Shown here: positions 50,098 through 58,472 of the stretch, piece by piece
Layout: each line of letters starts with the position of its first letter
Position numbering within the stretch: position 1 is the stretch's first letter
Source: Holophagales bacterium
GTDB lineage: Bacteria > Acidobacteriota > Thermoanaerobaculia > Multivoradales > Multivoraceae
Direction: 5' to 3'
Assembly (NCBI GenBank): GCA_009837885.1
Contig: VXSP01000022.1
Location: forward strand, 1-64,000
DNA: 64,000 bases
Notes under the pieces: model-generated
What the model saw: the letters and a program-made list of their open reading frames with translations, nothing else
Database searches by the model: none
Told to the model about the DNA's origin: nothing
Program-made: the position numbers and the translations under genes

Positions 50098-51516
50098 TCA
50101 GACCTCCGGCCAGTTCGGGTGCCAGGGGCGGGCGCGCTCGAACAGCCGGGCCGCCCGCAGCACGAGATCGTCCCGGTGGCGCGGCCCCACGATCTGCAGG
50201 CCGACTGGCAGGCCGGCGTCGGAGAAGCCGGCGCGCACCGTCGCCGCCGGGTGTCCGGACATGTTGAACGGAACCGTGAACGCCGCGACTCCTGCCGGCA
50301 CCTGCTCTCGTCCCTCGGTATGGGTGGGGAAGGGACCGCGGGCCGGCGGCGGATCGTAGGGCACGGTCGGCGTCAGCAGCAGGTCGAAGCGGTCGAAGAC
50401 GTCGCCGCACCATTGGTTCAGTCGTCCGCGTTCGCGGGCGGCAGCGCCGAACGTCTCGGGCGTCATCTCCCAGGAGCGCTCGAGCGCCTCCGCGAACGAA
50501 TGCGTCATGTCCTGGCGCTGGTTGCGCAGCGGTTCGTGGATCTGCCCGGCGATCAGGAAGTTGCCGAGCGTGCCCCAGGCCGCCGTGAGCATCGGCGGAC
50601 CCGCCGGTACCTGCTCCTCGACCGGTTCGACCGGGAGACCGGACTGATCGAACACGGCCGCCGCGTCCGCGGCCACCCGCGCGACGTCCGACTGCACCCT
50701 CGCGTAGCCAAGGTCCGGCGACCAGGCGATGCGGACGGAAGACGGGAGGCCCGACTCGAGCACTTCGCGGTAGCTCAGACCCGGGTGGGGCAACGAGCCC
50801 GGATCGCAGGGCGAGGGGCCGGCGACCAGGTCGAGGAACAGGGCCCCGTCCTCCACTGTGCGGGTGAGGGGGCCGTAGACCGCGGTGCTGCCGTAGTCCC
50901 AGGCCTTCATTGGCCCGCGCGGTATCCGGCCCTGGCTGGGCTTCAGGCCGAAGGCGCCGGTGAAGCTGGCCGGAATCCGGATCGAGCCGCCGCCGTCGGA
51001 GGAGGTGACGAGTGGCAGCACTCCACCCGCCAGCACCGCGGAGGAACCGCCGCTCGAGCCGCCGGGAGTGCGCTCCAGGTTCCAGGGCGAGCGCGTGACA
51101 CCGAACAGGGGGTTCTTGGTGATCGCCGTGAACCCGAACTCGGGAGTGTTTGTCTTGCCGACGACGATGGCGCCGGCGTCTCGAAGCCGCGTCACCTGGG
51201 TCGAGTCCGCCTCGGCGACCGAGTCGCGGAACACCCGCGAACCCATCGACGTCACCATGCCGGCCACGTCCTCGAGGTCCTTGACGCCGAGGGGCACGCC
51301 CTCGAGCGGCCGGGCGTCACCGGCAGCGCGGCGGGCGTCGGCCGCCTCGGCGTCGGCCAGCAACTCTCCGCGCGGCCGCTGGCTGACGACGGCGTTGAGC
51401 TTCGGGTGCGTGGCTTCGACGCGCTCCAGGGTCGCGTCCATCAACTCGACGCACGAGAGTTCTCCGGCCGACAGAAGGTCGAGGAGCTGAATCAGGCTGA
51501 GGCGGTCGAGGTGCAT
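50098..51516 (-). CDS. amidase-signature-family hydrolase
   Basis: The 472-aa protein has the amidase signature: the catalytic Lys in GVPLGVKDLEDVAG, the Gly/Ser-rich block RTPGGSSGGSSAVLAGG and the cis-Ser/nucleophile region TSSDGGGSIRIPASFTGAFGLKPS. It hydrolyses an amide (or similar C-N bond) to acid and ammonia. The GatA-like transamidation role is less likely because no gatB or gatC is near. ATG 51516 is chosen because GGAG lies 7 nt upstream and the protein then begins at the family N-terminus (LIQLLDLLSAGELSCVEL). Its start overlaps the O-antigen ligase gene by 25 nt. Confidence 0.92.
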   Translation of the reverse strand: MHLDRLSLIQLLDLLSAGELSCVELMDATLERVEATHPKLNAVVSQRPRGELLADAEAADARRAAGDARPLEGVPLGVKDLEDVAGMVTSMGSRVFRDSVAEADSTQVTRLRDAGAIVVGKTNTPEFGFTAITKNPLFGVTRSPWNLERTPGGSSGGSSAVLAGGVLPLVTSSDGGGSIRIPASFTGAFGLKPSQGRIPRGPMKAWDYGSTAVYGPLTRTVEDGALFLDLVAGPSPCDPGSLPHPGLSYREVLESGLPSSVRIAWSPDLGYARVQSDVARVAADAAAVFDQSGLPVEPVEEQVPAGPPMLTAAWGTLGNFLIAGQIHEPLRNQRQDMTHSFAEALERSWEMTPETFGAAARERGRLNQWCGDVFDRFDLLLTPTVPYDPPPARGPFPTHTEGREQVPAGVAAFTVPFNMSGHPAATVRAGFSDAGLPVGLQIVGPRHRDDLVLRAARLFERARPWHPNWPEV

Positions 51517-52778
51517 GCCGAATCTCCGGGCTGGTCCCTTGGAGCGCGGAGAACAACCGGCAGCGCGAGCAGGAACAGCGTCCAGCGCTGGATCTCCGTG
51601 TCGCGCCAGTTCGCCTCGAACAGGCCGGCGACGTTCAGCGCCAGGAGAGCGAACAGGACGCCCAGGTAGAGGTCGGCGCGCGGCCCGGCCCGTCCTCCTT
51701 CCCGGCGATAGCCCTCGAACGCCATCGCCGCCGCCGCAGCCATCAGCCAGAGATAGGCGAGCAGTGACGGGATGCCGCGGCTGGCGGCCATGTGGACGAA
51801 CGTGTTGTGCAGGTGTTTCACCCGCGCGCGGACCGAGGTCGGATGGCGGTAGGCCGGGTACCACTCGCGGACCATGGCGGGGCCGATGCCCGTGAAGGGG
51901 CGGTCGGCGATCATCTGGCCGCCGGCCCACAGCATGCACAGGCGGTCGTAGTTCGAGGGATAGCGGAGTTCGATCATCGACGTCGCTCGCTGCCAGTAGG
52001 TCGGCCACAGGGTCGGTGCAACGGCTGCGAGTGAGGCGGCGGCCAGGACCAGCGCGGCCGCGAAACCCAGGAAGACGCGCCGGCGCTGAAGGGCCATCGC
52101 CGCGACCGCGAGGGCGAAGGCGCCCACCCAGGCGCTGCGGGTCAGAGTCAAGGCCAGCGCCCCGCCGACGAGTGCCAGACCGATCCAGTTGACGCGCGAG
52201 CGCCAGCCGCCCGCTCTGCTGAGGCGGCCGGCGATCAGGGCGAGGCCGAGCAGGAGGACGCCAGAGAAGGTCATGTAGTGCGAGAACGGTCCGGGGATCC
52301 GTTGGTGGAGCGGGCCATAGTCGGTGAAGGCAAACTGCGCCAGGCCGTAGACGGCGAGTACGGCGGAGATTCCGACCAGGGAAGCGATGGCGACCCGCGC
52401 CTGGCGTTCGCCACGGACGAGCAGGAGCGCAAGCGGCAGGGTCAGGACGGCGTAGAGCGTGGAGAGCTCCTTGAGGCTGGTCTCCGGATCGTAGGAGAAG
52501 ACGGCCGAGAGCACGAAGCAGCCCGCGTAGAGGCCTAGGGGGAGCAGGATCCGCCGCCTCCGTCGCCGGTCCTCCTCGGCCGTGGCGAAGTGGAGCCGCC
52601 GCCGTCGGATGGCGGCCCAGATCAGGGTGAAGAAGAGGAGGAAGTTCGACAGCGCGATGCCGAACGTGGTGACGAGGTGGCTCACGAAGAGCCAGAACCC
52701 CGCGTTGCCCCCCGCCTCGCGGCAAGGCCGGATCAGAGCGCGCCGGATTGCCGCCATCGCCCCTCGCGCCGCACTCAT
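51492..52778 (-). CDS. O-antigen ligase/polymerase-family membrane protein
   Basis: The 428-aa protein has about ten to twelve helices and the Wzy_C/O-antigen-ligase segment ALALTLTRSAWVGAFALAVAAMAL, followed by a large external loop (about 235-320) containing FTGIGPAMVREWYPAY and VKHLHNTFVHMAASRGIPSLLAYLW, the conserved H-N pair region of the family. It transfers or polymerises lipid-linked glycans at the periplasmic face. TAGACT ends 6 nt before ATG 52778 and no Shine-Dalgarno sequence is present. No other glycan genes are in the window except uppS. Confidence 0.88.
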   Translation of the reverse strand: MSAARGAMAAIRRALIRPCREAGGNAGFWLFVSHLVTTFGIALSNFLLFFTLIWAAIRRRRLHFATAEEDRRRRRRILLPLGLYAGCFVLSAVFSYDPETSLKELSTLYAVLTLPLALLLVRGERQARVAIASLVGISAVLAVYGLAQFAFTDYGPLHQRIPGPFSHYMTFSGVLLLGLALIAGRLSRAGGWRSRVNWIGLALVGGALALTLTRSAWVGAFALAVAAMALQRRRVFLGFAAALVLAAASLAAVAPTLWPTYWQRATSMIELRYPSNYDRLCMLWAGGQMIADRPFTGIGPAMVREWYPAYRHPTSVRARVKHLHNTFVHMAASRGIPSLLAYLWLMAAAAAMAFEGYRREGGRAGPRADLYLGVLFALLALNVAGLFEANWRDTEIQRWTLFLLALPVVLRAPRDQPGDSACTSTASA

Positions 52779-52784
52779 GCCGGC

Positions 52785-52790
52785 AGTCTA
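52785..52790 (-). promoter_or_regulatory. -10 box for a probably leaderless O-antigen ligase mRNA
   Basis: CGTAGACT on the minus strand: TAGACT ends 6 nt before ATG 52778, and no ribosome binding site is visible. Confidence 0.45.
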
Positions 52791-52817
52791 CGCTCGCAGG
52801 TACGTCGGCCGTCACAC

Positions 52818-52846
52818 ACTGGGTGCGCCGGCGTCCCCGCCGGCCA
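52818..52846 (+). repeat. REP-like palindromic repeat, type B
   Basis: CTGGGTGC plus the stem GCCGGCG/CGCCGGC with a TCCC loop (52827-52844), with the same core as the copy at 12064. It lies between the VWFA gene and the O-antigen ligase gene. Confidence 0.7.
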
Positions 52847-52879
52847 GTTGAAGAACGGGCGAGGCGTTAGCCTCGCTCC

Positions 52880-55501
52880 TTATCTCCCCCGGCTCCGCAC
52901 ACCGGTCACCGTCAGCCCCGCCCGCGACACCGCGACCTGAATGTCCCGGAGCCCGTCGCCACCCGCCTCGATCCCGGGCGGCGGCTCGAAGGCGATCAGG
53001 TACTGCGAGCGGAGCGCTCGCTCGATCTCGCGGTAGACGCGGTCAAGGTCCTCGACCGAGTCGGCCGTGTGGTAGCGGCCGCCTGTTCGTTCGGCGAGGC
53101 GCCTGAGCGCCTCGGTGGTTGCCGGGTCGGAGACCCTCAGGGCGATCGGGTAGACGACGACGCCGGCGAGTTCGACCTGCGCCAGCACGGGCTCGAAGTC
53201 GAGGTTGCTGTCCGTGTCGGCGCCGTCGCTGAGCACGACCAGGGCGCGCCGGTCCGGACGACCCGCGAACGACGACACGGCGTAGGCGATCCCGTCGTAG
53301 AGGCGGGTGGCGCCCCATGCGCGCAGGCCCTCGGCGGCGTAGCGGAGCAGGCGCGTGTCGCCCGAGAAAGGCGCCAGACGGTCCAGGTCGTGGTTGAAGA
53401 CGATCAGGCTGGCGGTGTCGCGATCGGTCAGGATGCCCTCGAAGAAGCGCTGCGCGCTGGTCGCGGCGACGCGGACGCCACGGCCCATCGAACTCGAGAT
53501 GTCCATCAGCAGGGCGACCGTGAGTGGCCGGTCGGCAAGGTTCCGGAAGTCGCGGATCCGTGCCTCGACGCCGCGGTGCAGAACGCGGAAGTCGGCCGCG
53601 TCCAGTCCCGTTGCCGGCCCCGCCTGCCGGCCTCCGACGGAGACCAGCAAGTCGACGAGACGCACCTCGATCTCGTCCGGCGCCCCCGGCCCGAGGAAGA
53701 CGAGGTCCTCGACCGTTTCGCCCGTACGGAGCGTGGCGGCGGCCCGGACGAAGCTCAGCGGCAGGCGCAGCCCGGCCGGAACCCGGCATCGAAACGGCGG
53801 CGCGGTCATGCTCTCGAGGAGTTCGGCGTCCAGATGACAGTCGACGCGGTCGAGCTCCCGGCCGGACGGGACGTCGACGCGCACGGACAGGTCGAGCGCT
53901 TCTTCGATGAAGGCCGGGTCCGGGCGCTCGAGCGCGATCGAGAACGGGTGCTCCTCCCGCTCGACCTCCAGTGCGTGACGGGCCAGGAGCGCTCCCGCCG
54001 CGTCGTGTCCCCGGACCTCGATCTGGTGGCGGCGGTCCGGCAGATGGATGTCTTGCACGAAGGGAGGGGCGTCGACGGTTGCGACCGTCTCGCCGTCGCG
54101 AAGGAGGACGAGCCGGGAGACGGCCGGGCTGGCTACGACACGGGCGGTGAAGGTCGAACCGAGGACGCGGCCCTCGGGCGCCAGCAACTCGACGCTCGGC
54201 GACTGGTTGAGGGCGATCGTCTCGCGCCGGCTCAGTAGGCCGAGGCCGGGGACGTCGGGCTGCACGTCCAGCGCCGGCACCTCGAGCGTGCTGCTCAGGC
54301 GGAGAAGCCCGCGGCCCAGGTGATCCTCGGCGCGGATCTCGATCCGGTAGGCGCCTGCCGGCAGCCGCCGGTAGAAGTCGAGGGCGATGTTTGCGTTTCC
54401 GCCGCTCACGTGATGGGTGACCACGAAGGCGTCGGCCAGCCGGTCGCGCAGGAAGACGTCGCCGGTGATCGTCACGCGATCGAGGATCTGGCCGGCGCCG
54501 ATGGCGGCGAGGTGTTCGGGCGGCAGTCGCAGCCGGCCGCGCATCGCCGTGCGCCGGTTCTCGGTACCGACGGCTTCGAAGTCGAGCGCAACGCCCGGCA
54601 GGGCCATCGCGTCCACGTCCAGCACTGCTTCGACGCGAAGGAAACGCTCGACCCAGCTGGTGTCGGACGTTGCGCTCACCCAGCCTAGCCGCTCGATGAA
54701 GTCCCGCCAACCGACGGCGCGTCCAAGCCGCCGCTCCAGGCGGCGGCGCTCGGTTGGGGTCAGGCAGCGTCGCCGCTCCGCCTGGTCGAGCACCCTGGAC
54801 GCGCCGGTTGGCGGCGCCTCGGCGGCGCGACCATTCCCGTCCGGCCGTACCGGTTCGAAGGTCAGATCGACGCCGGAGGACGGCGACCACAGCCGCAGCG
54901 ATCGCGGGTCGAAGTTCACCTGCTGGACGAACACCAGGACGATCTCGTCTTCGTCAGGGAGAGGCGGACGGCCGAGCTGGTGTTCGAGCCGCCAGCCGTC
55001 GTAGGTCCAGATCTCGATGCGCCGGAGTTCCGACTCGCAGGGTTCAACCGTCTGGCGGTAGGCCGGCTTGCCGGCCAGGAGCACGGCGCGATCCATCGCC
55101 GGCGACCGTTCCCGGAGCTGGTCGCGGGCCTCGCGGTTCTCCTGCCAGCGCTCGAGCAGACGCTCCGGCCGGGCCGCCCAGAAGGCGCGCAGGAAGCGCT
55201 CGCGCGCGCCCGGACCTTCCAGACGCTCGAGGGCGCGACGCTCCGCTTCGGCAAGCAGCGGCTCCACTTCCGCGAGCCACTGCTCGTAGAAGTCCGTCAG
55301 TCGCGCCTGCGGCCGCCGGCTGCCCTGGGCTGCGGCCGGTGTCGCGGCAGCAGCGAGAACGGCTGCCGCGATGAAGAGCGCCGGTGCGGCCGCGCCGACG
55401 CGGCCGCACCGGGGAACGAGCTGTTTCGGGCGGGCCGAGCCTCTACTCCGGGAGGAGCGCCTTGATCGCGTCGGAAGGCTCGAAGACGCTCGGGTCGACA
55501 T
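52880..55501 (-). CDS. GWxTD/VWFA-related secreted protein of acidobacterial type
   Basis: The 873-aa product has a hydrophobic export segment (ALFIAAAVLAAAATPAAAQ). Next comes a GWxTD-type domain (about 70-170: YEQWLAEVEPLLAEAERRALERL, FLRAFWAARP and IEIWTYDGWRLEHQLG), a middle region of beta-sandwich modules, and a C-terminal VWFA domain (about 660-850). The MIDAS motif is VALLMDISSSMGRGV, with a Thr site in LRAWGATRLYDGIAY and Asp in VVLSDGADTDS. This pairing is known mainly from Acidobacteriota; its role is uncertain (surface or periplasmic binding). ATG 55501 lies inside the upstream LolA-like gene and gives a long basic leader; the true start may be later but no standard codon is available before the signal. 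Confidence 0.85.
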   Translation of the reverse strand: MSTRASSSLPTRSRRSSRSRGSARPKQLVPRCGRVGAAAPALFIAAAVLAAAATPAAAQGSRRPQARLTDFYEQWLAEVEPLLAEAERRALERLEGPGARERFLRAFWAARPERLLERWQENREARDQLRERSPAMDRAVLLAGKPAYRQTVEPCESELRRIEIWTYDGWRLEHQLGRPPLPDEDEIVLVFVQQVNFDPRSLRLWSPSSGVDLTFEPVRPDGNGRAAEAPPTGASRVLDQAERRRCLTPTERRRLERRLGRAVGWRDFIERLGWVSATSDTSWVERFLRVEAVLDVDAMALPGVALDFEAVGTENRRTAMRGRLRLPPEHLAAIGAGQILDRVTITGDVFLRDRLADAFVVTHHVSGGNANIALDFYRRLPAGAYRIEIRAEDHLGRGLLRLSSTLEVPALDVQPDVPGLGLLSRRETIALNQSPSVELLAPEGRVLGSTFTARVVASPAVSRLVLLRDGETVATVDAPPFVQDIHLPDRRHQIEVRGHDAAGALLARHALEVEREEHPFSIALERPDPAFIEEALDLSVRVDVPSGRELDRVDCHLDAELLESMTAPPFRCRVPAGLRLPLSFVRAAATLRTGETVEDLVFLGPGAPDEIEVRLVDLLVSVGGRQAGPATGLDAADFRVLHRGVEARIRDFRNLADRPLTVALLMDISSSMGRGVRVAATSAQRFFEGILTDRDTASLIVFNHDLDRLAPFSGDTRLLRYAAEGLRAWGATRLYDGIAYAVSSFAGRPDRRALVVLSDGADTDSNLDFEPVLAQVELAGVVVYPIALRVSDPATTEALRRLAERTGGRYHTADSVEDLDRVYREIERALRSQYLIAFEPPPGIEAGGDGLRDIQVAVSRAGLTVTGVRSRGR
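55381..55412 (-). terminator. 14-bp hairpin downstream of the LolA-like pair
   Basis: CCGGTGCGGCCGCG / CGCGGCCGCACCGG is a perfect 14-bp stem with a 4-nt loop, 31 nt after the stop codon at 55443 and followed on the minus strand by CGCTCTTC. It also encodes part of the N-terminus of the VWFA protein, so it may separate the two genes or attenuate read-through. Confidence 0.4.
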
Positions 55502-56258
55502 CGTCGAAGGTCACGGAGTCGATGGTCTGGGTGATCTCCATGCCGAAGGACGGGATGCTCGTGGTCGTGGATGTTGCGAACAGGACGCCGCCGAACTCCT
55601 TGTACTCACCCAGGGTAGTGCTCGTTTCCATGGTGCCCATCTCGCTCGTGGTCGTCGACTCTTCGCCGATCAGCAAGCCGGTCTCCACGGCGAAGTAGCG
55701 CGACGACTCGTTACCGTCAACGTCGACGAGATCGATCCGGTAGGCAGCCTGATCGTCCCATTCGGTCTCGCCGACCGCGGTCTGCTCGGAGTAGAGCTCG
55801 TCGTACTCCAGGTCTCCGTGGATGCGGGTCTGGTTCTTCAGGGTGCTCAACTCTCCGCCCTCGAGCAGGCGCGCGCCCTGCATCGGGTCCTCGGACCATC
55901 CGAACTCGCCGTTGAACCCCTGAACGTTGCTGCCGAAGCCCGGGATCTCGATGTTCAGGAGGCCCTTGTCGGGTGCGGCAAGGTAGATCGTCGCCTCGCC
56001 TGACAGGCCCATCGCCGGCATCTCGAAGGCGCCCTTGATCGTCATCGAGGTGTGCGTGCGGATGGCGTCTTCGCCACCGATCGCTTCGACGTGACGGGCG
56101 ATGATCTTCTGCTCCTCCGTCAGCTCCGGCGGTGGAGGAGGCTCTGGTGCGGCCGCGGCCGGGGCTTCTCCGGCTTCGTAGGCGGCGCAGCCGCCGAGAA
56201 TGAGGCCGCAGCAGGCGAGTACGAGCAGAGCGTTGCGGCTGGTGATGTTGATGGTCAT
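55443..56258 (-). CDS. LolA-like lipoprotein, paralogue 1
   Basis: The 271-aa precursor has a lipobox (CGLILGGC) followed by a Pro/Ala tether. The rest resembles outer-membrane lipoprotein-sorting (LolA/LolB-like) and related insert domains: IIARHVEAIGGEDAIRTHTSMTIKG, IYLAAPDKGLLNIEIPG, VQGFNGEFGWSEDPMQGARLLEG, YRIDLVDVDGNESSRYFAVETGLLIG, and an end shared with paralogue 2 (VTFDDVDPSVFEPSDAI). Binding of a lipid or other hydrophobic ligand is inferred. AGGAGA lies 6 nt before ATG 56258. It is 45 nt downstream of paralogue 2, in one operon. Confidence 0.82.
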   Translation of the reverse strand: MTINITSRNALLVLACCGLILGGCAAYEAGEAPAAAAPEPPPPPELTEEQKIIARHVEAIGGEDAIRTHTSMTIKGAFEMPAMGLSGEATIYLAAPDKGLLNIEIPGFGSNVQGFNGEFGWSEDPMQGARLLEGGELSTLKNQTRIHGDLEYDELYSEQTAVGETEWDDQAAYRIDLVDVDGNESSRYFAVETGLLIGEESTTTSEMGTMETSTTLGEYKEFGGVLFATSTTTSIPSFGMEITQTIDSVTFDDVDPSVFEPSDAIKALLPE

Positions 56259-56303
56259 GGATGATCTCCTGGGTTCCTTGTGTGTGCGGGTTCGTGGCAC
56301 GGT

Positions 56304-57089
56304 CTACTCCGGCAGCAGCGCCTTGATCGCGTCCGAGGGTTCGAAGACGCTTGGATCGACGTCGTCGAAGGTGACGGACTCGACAGACGTGATGATCTCC
56401 GTGGCCATCGAGACGATGTTCATGGTGGTCGACGTGGCGACCAACACTCCGCCGAAGTCCTCGTAGTCACCGAGGGTGATCGCCATCTCCATCGGCCCCA
56501 TGGCGTTCGACTGCGTTCCCTCCGTACCGATCAGGAGCCCGGTCTCCTTGGCGAAGTACTGGGACAACTCGTTGCCGTCGACATCGACGACGTCGAGTTG
56601 GTAGGCGGCCTGGCCGTTCCACTCGGTCTCTCCCGCGGTCGTCTGTTGCGAGAAGAGGTCGTCGCGCTCCAGCTCGGCGTAGAACCGAGCCTGACGCTTC
56701 ACCTGGGCCAGCATCTCGCCTTCCAGGATCTGTGTGCCCTGCATCGGGTCTTCGATCCAGCCGATCTCTCCGTTGTAGGCCTGGACGCTTTCGCCCATGC
56801 CTGGCGTCTCGCTCTTGATGATCATCTTGTCGGGGGCGATGAAGTAGGCCGTCGTCTGGCCGGACATGCCTATCGCCGGGATTTCGACCGCGGCCTTGAC
56901 GGTCCTCGAGGTGTGCGCGCGGATCGCTTCCTCACCGCCGAGAGCCTCGATGTGGCGGGCAACGATCTCCTCGGGCGAGGGCAGTTCGTCGTTGGCGGCG
57001 AGGAGCGGAGCGACGGAGAGCGTGGCTCCCAGGAGCAGGACGGAGCCGGCTAGCGAGAGAGCCTTGCGGCGCTGGAGGAAGAGGGACAT
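56304..57089 (-). CDS. LolA-like exported protein, paralogue 2
   Basis: The 261-aa protein has a cleavable signal peptide (ALSLAGSVLLLGATLSVAPLLAA) instead of a lipobox. The body aligns along its whole length with paralogue 1: IVARHIEALGGEEAIRAHTSRTVKAA, TAYFIAPDKMIIKSETPG, VQAYNGEIGWIEDPMQGTQILEG, YQLDVVDVDGNELSQYFAKETGLLIG. The C-terminal 23 residues are identical. One soluble and one lipid-anchored copy side by side suggest a carrier/acceptor pair like LolA and LolB; this is inference. The LLM gene lies 83 nt upstream on the same strand. Confidence 0.82.
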   Translation of the reverse strand: MSLFLQRRKALSLAGSVLLLGATLSVAPLLAANDELPSPEEIVARHIEALGGEEAIRAHTSRTVKAAVEIPAIGMSGQTTAYFIAPDKMIIKSETPGMGESVQAYNGEIGWIEDPMQGTQILEGEMLAQVKRQARFYAELERDDLFSQQTTAGETEWNGQAAYQLDVVDVDGNELSQYFAKETGLLIGTEGTQSNAMGPMEMAITLGDYEDFGGVLVATSTTMNIVSMATEIITSVESVTFDDVDPSVFEPSDAIKALLPE

Positions 57090-57172
57090 GGAGAGTCTCC
57101 TGTGTTGGGTCGCGTGCTGTCGTACCTGACTACGCAGAAGCGATGGTTCGGTTGCGGTTGCCGGTGGGTGAC

Positions 57173-58384
57173 CTAGCTGGCCCACTTGCGGGCCGCGGCC
57201 AGCGCCTCCTCGGACGGTGGAATGGTAGGCCGCAGCCGTGACGTCGTGTTGAACGGTTCCGTGTCGATCTCGTCGAGGCGCACGTCGCCGGCGAGCACCG
57301 CCCGCTTCCACGCCTGCTGCTCGTCCTCGCGAGCCTGAAACTCCGGCATCACCTCGCGGGCGAACAGTTCCAGGCTGCTCATGATGTCCTCGTGGGTGTT
57401 CTTGCCGGCCTGGTTGAGCAGGATGACTTGGTCGACGTGCGCCCGTTCGAGTTCCCGCAGGCGCTGGCGGATCGTCTCCGGCGAGCCGATCAGTTCGCTG
57501 TCCGAGCGCTTCCGGCCTTCGGGGGTCTGCTTCCATTCCTGGTAGCGCTCCCAGAAGTTGTTCGTGCCGGGTTCGAAGGGGCCTTCCTTGTTGTAGAGCT
57601 GGAGGGCGAACTGGAAGAAGGTCCAGCCGTCGGCCTTCCGCTGCGCTTCCTCGTCGGTCGGCGCGCACATGAAGCCGCTGACGGTGGCCAGGTTCGGGTT
57701 CGTCTGGTAGTCGCAGAGCTTGCGCTGGTCGCTTGTGAACGTGTTGTAGTAGGCGTTGACCCAGGCCCGTGCGGAGTCGAGATCGGCGAACTTGAAGCAC
57801 AGCGCGCCCATGCCGCGGTGCGCGGCGTAGCGAATCGTGTCGAGCTGTGAACAGGCGACCCAGAGCGGCGGGTGAGGCCGCTGCAGCGGCTTCGGGATCA
57901 CGTTGCGCAGCGGGAAATCGAAGTAGTGGCCGTGATACTCCCAGCCCTCGTTCCAGAACATCGGCAGGCAGGCCTGGACGGCCTCTTCCCAGACGATTCG
58001 CTTGTCGCGGAAGCTGCGCCCGAAGGGATGTAGCTCGGTGACGCTCGAACCCTCGCCGAGGCCGAGTTCGACGCGGCCGTTCGAGACCAGGTCGAGCGTC
58101 GAAACCCGTTCGGCGACCCTGGCCGGGTGGTTCGTCGTCAACTGGACGATGCCGTGGCCGAGACGGATGTTCTTCGTCCGCTGCGACGCCGCGGCCAGGA
58201 ACACCTCGGGCGCCGAGCTGTGGGAGTACTCCTCCAGGAAATGGTGCTCCACTTCCCAGGCGTAGTCGTAGCCGAGACGGTCGGCGAGTTCGATCTGTTC
58301 CAGCGAGTTCTGAAGCAGCCGGTGCTCCGAGTCCGGCCCCCAGGGCTTCGGTAGCTGATGCTCGTAGAAGATGCCGAATTTCAT
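57173..58384 (-). CDS. LLM-class (bacterial luciferase-like) flavin monooxygenase
   Basis: The 403-aa protein begins MKFGIFYEHQLPKPWGP and has the family barrel segments YDYAWEVEHHFLEEYSHSSAPEVFLAAASQRTKNIRLGHGIVQLTTNHPARVAERVSTLDLVSNGRVELGLGEGSS, PPLWVACSQLDTIRYAAHRGMG and a long C-terminal extension (REVMPEFQAREDEQQAWKRAVL). It is closer to luciferase/alkanal-type monooxygenases than the other two LLM proteins here. The substrate is unknown. ATG 58384 has no Shine-Dalgarno sequence and TACTGT ends 9 nt upstream. Confidence 0.92.
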   Translation of the reverse strand: MKFGIFYEHQLPKPWGPDSEHRLLQNSLEQIELADRLGYDYAWEVEHHFLEEYSHSSAPEVFLAAASQRTKNIRLGHGIVQLTTNHPARVAERVSTLDLVSNGRVELGLGEGSSVTELHPFGRSFRDKRIVWEEAVQACLPMFWNEGWEYHGHYFDFPLRNVIPKPLQRPHPPLWVACSQLDTIRYAAHRGMGALCFKFADLDSARAWVNAYYNTFTSDQRKLCDYQTNPNLATVSGFMCAPTDEEAQRKADGWTFFQFALQLYNKEGPFEPGTNNFWERYQEWKQTPEGRKRSDSELIGSPETIRQRLRELERAHVDQVILLNQAGKNTHEDIMSSLELFAREVMPEFQAREDEQQAWKRAVLAGDVRLDEIDTEPFNTTSRLRPTIPPSEEALAAARKWAS

Positions 58385-58393
58385 AGGCGGCCG

Positions 58394-58399
58394 ACAGTA
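58394..58399 (-). promoter_or_regulatory. -10 box for a probably leaderless LLM monooxygenase mRNA
   Basis: GGTACTGT on the minus strand: TACTGT ends 9 nt before ATG 58384, with no ribosome binding site between. Confidence 0.45.
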
Positions 58400-58444
58400 C
58401 CACTGCGGGGCAACCACTGGTCCGCGTTCCGATGGAAGGACTGC

Positions 58445-58450
58445 TAGGGT
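58445..58450 (+). promoter_or_regulatory. -10-like box before the pterin dehydratase gene
   Basis: TAGGGT lies 22 nt before ATG 58473, with GGAGG in between. It may drive the dehydratase-norQ-norD transcript. Confidence 0.35.
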
Positions 58451-58472
58451 CGCGCGGCGGAGGTAGCAGGCA

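Noticed and set aside
50098-52815. Treating the amidase as a 905-residue fusion protein
   Set aside because: The upstream part overlaps the O-antigen ligase gene out of frame and has no domain; ATG 51516 with GGAG fits the amidase family.
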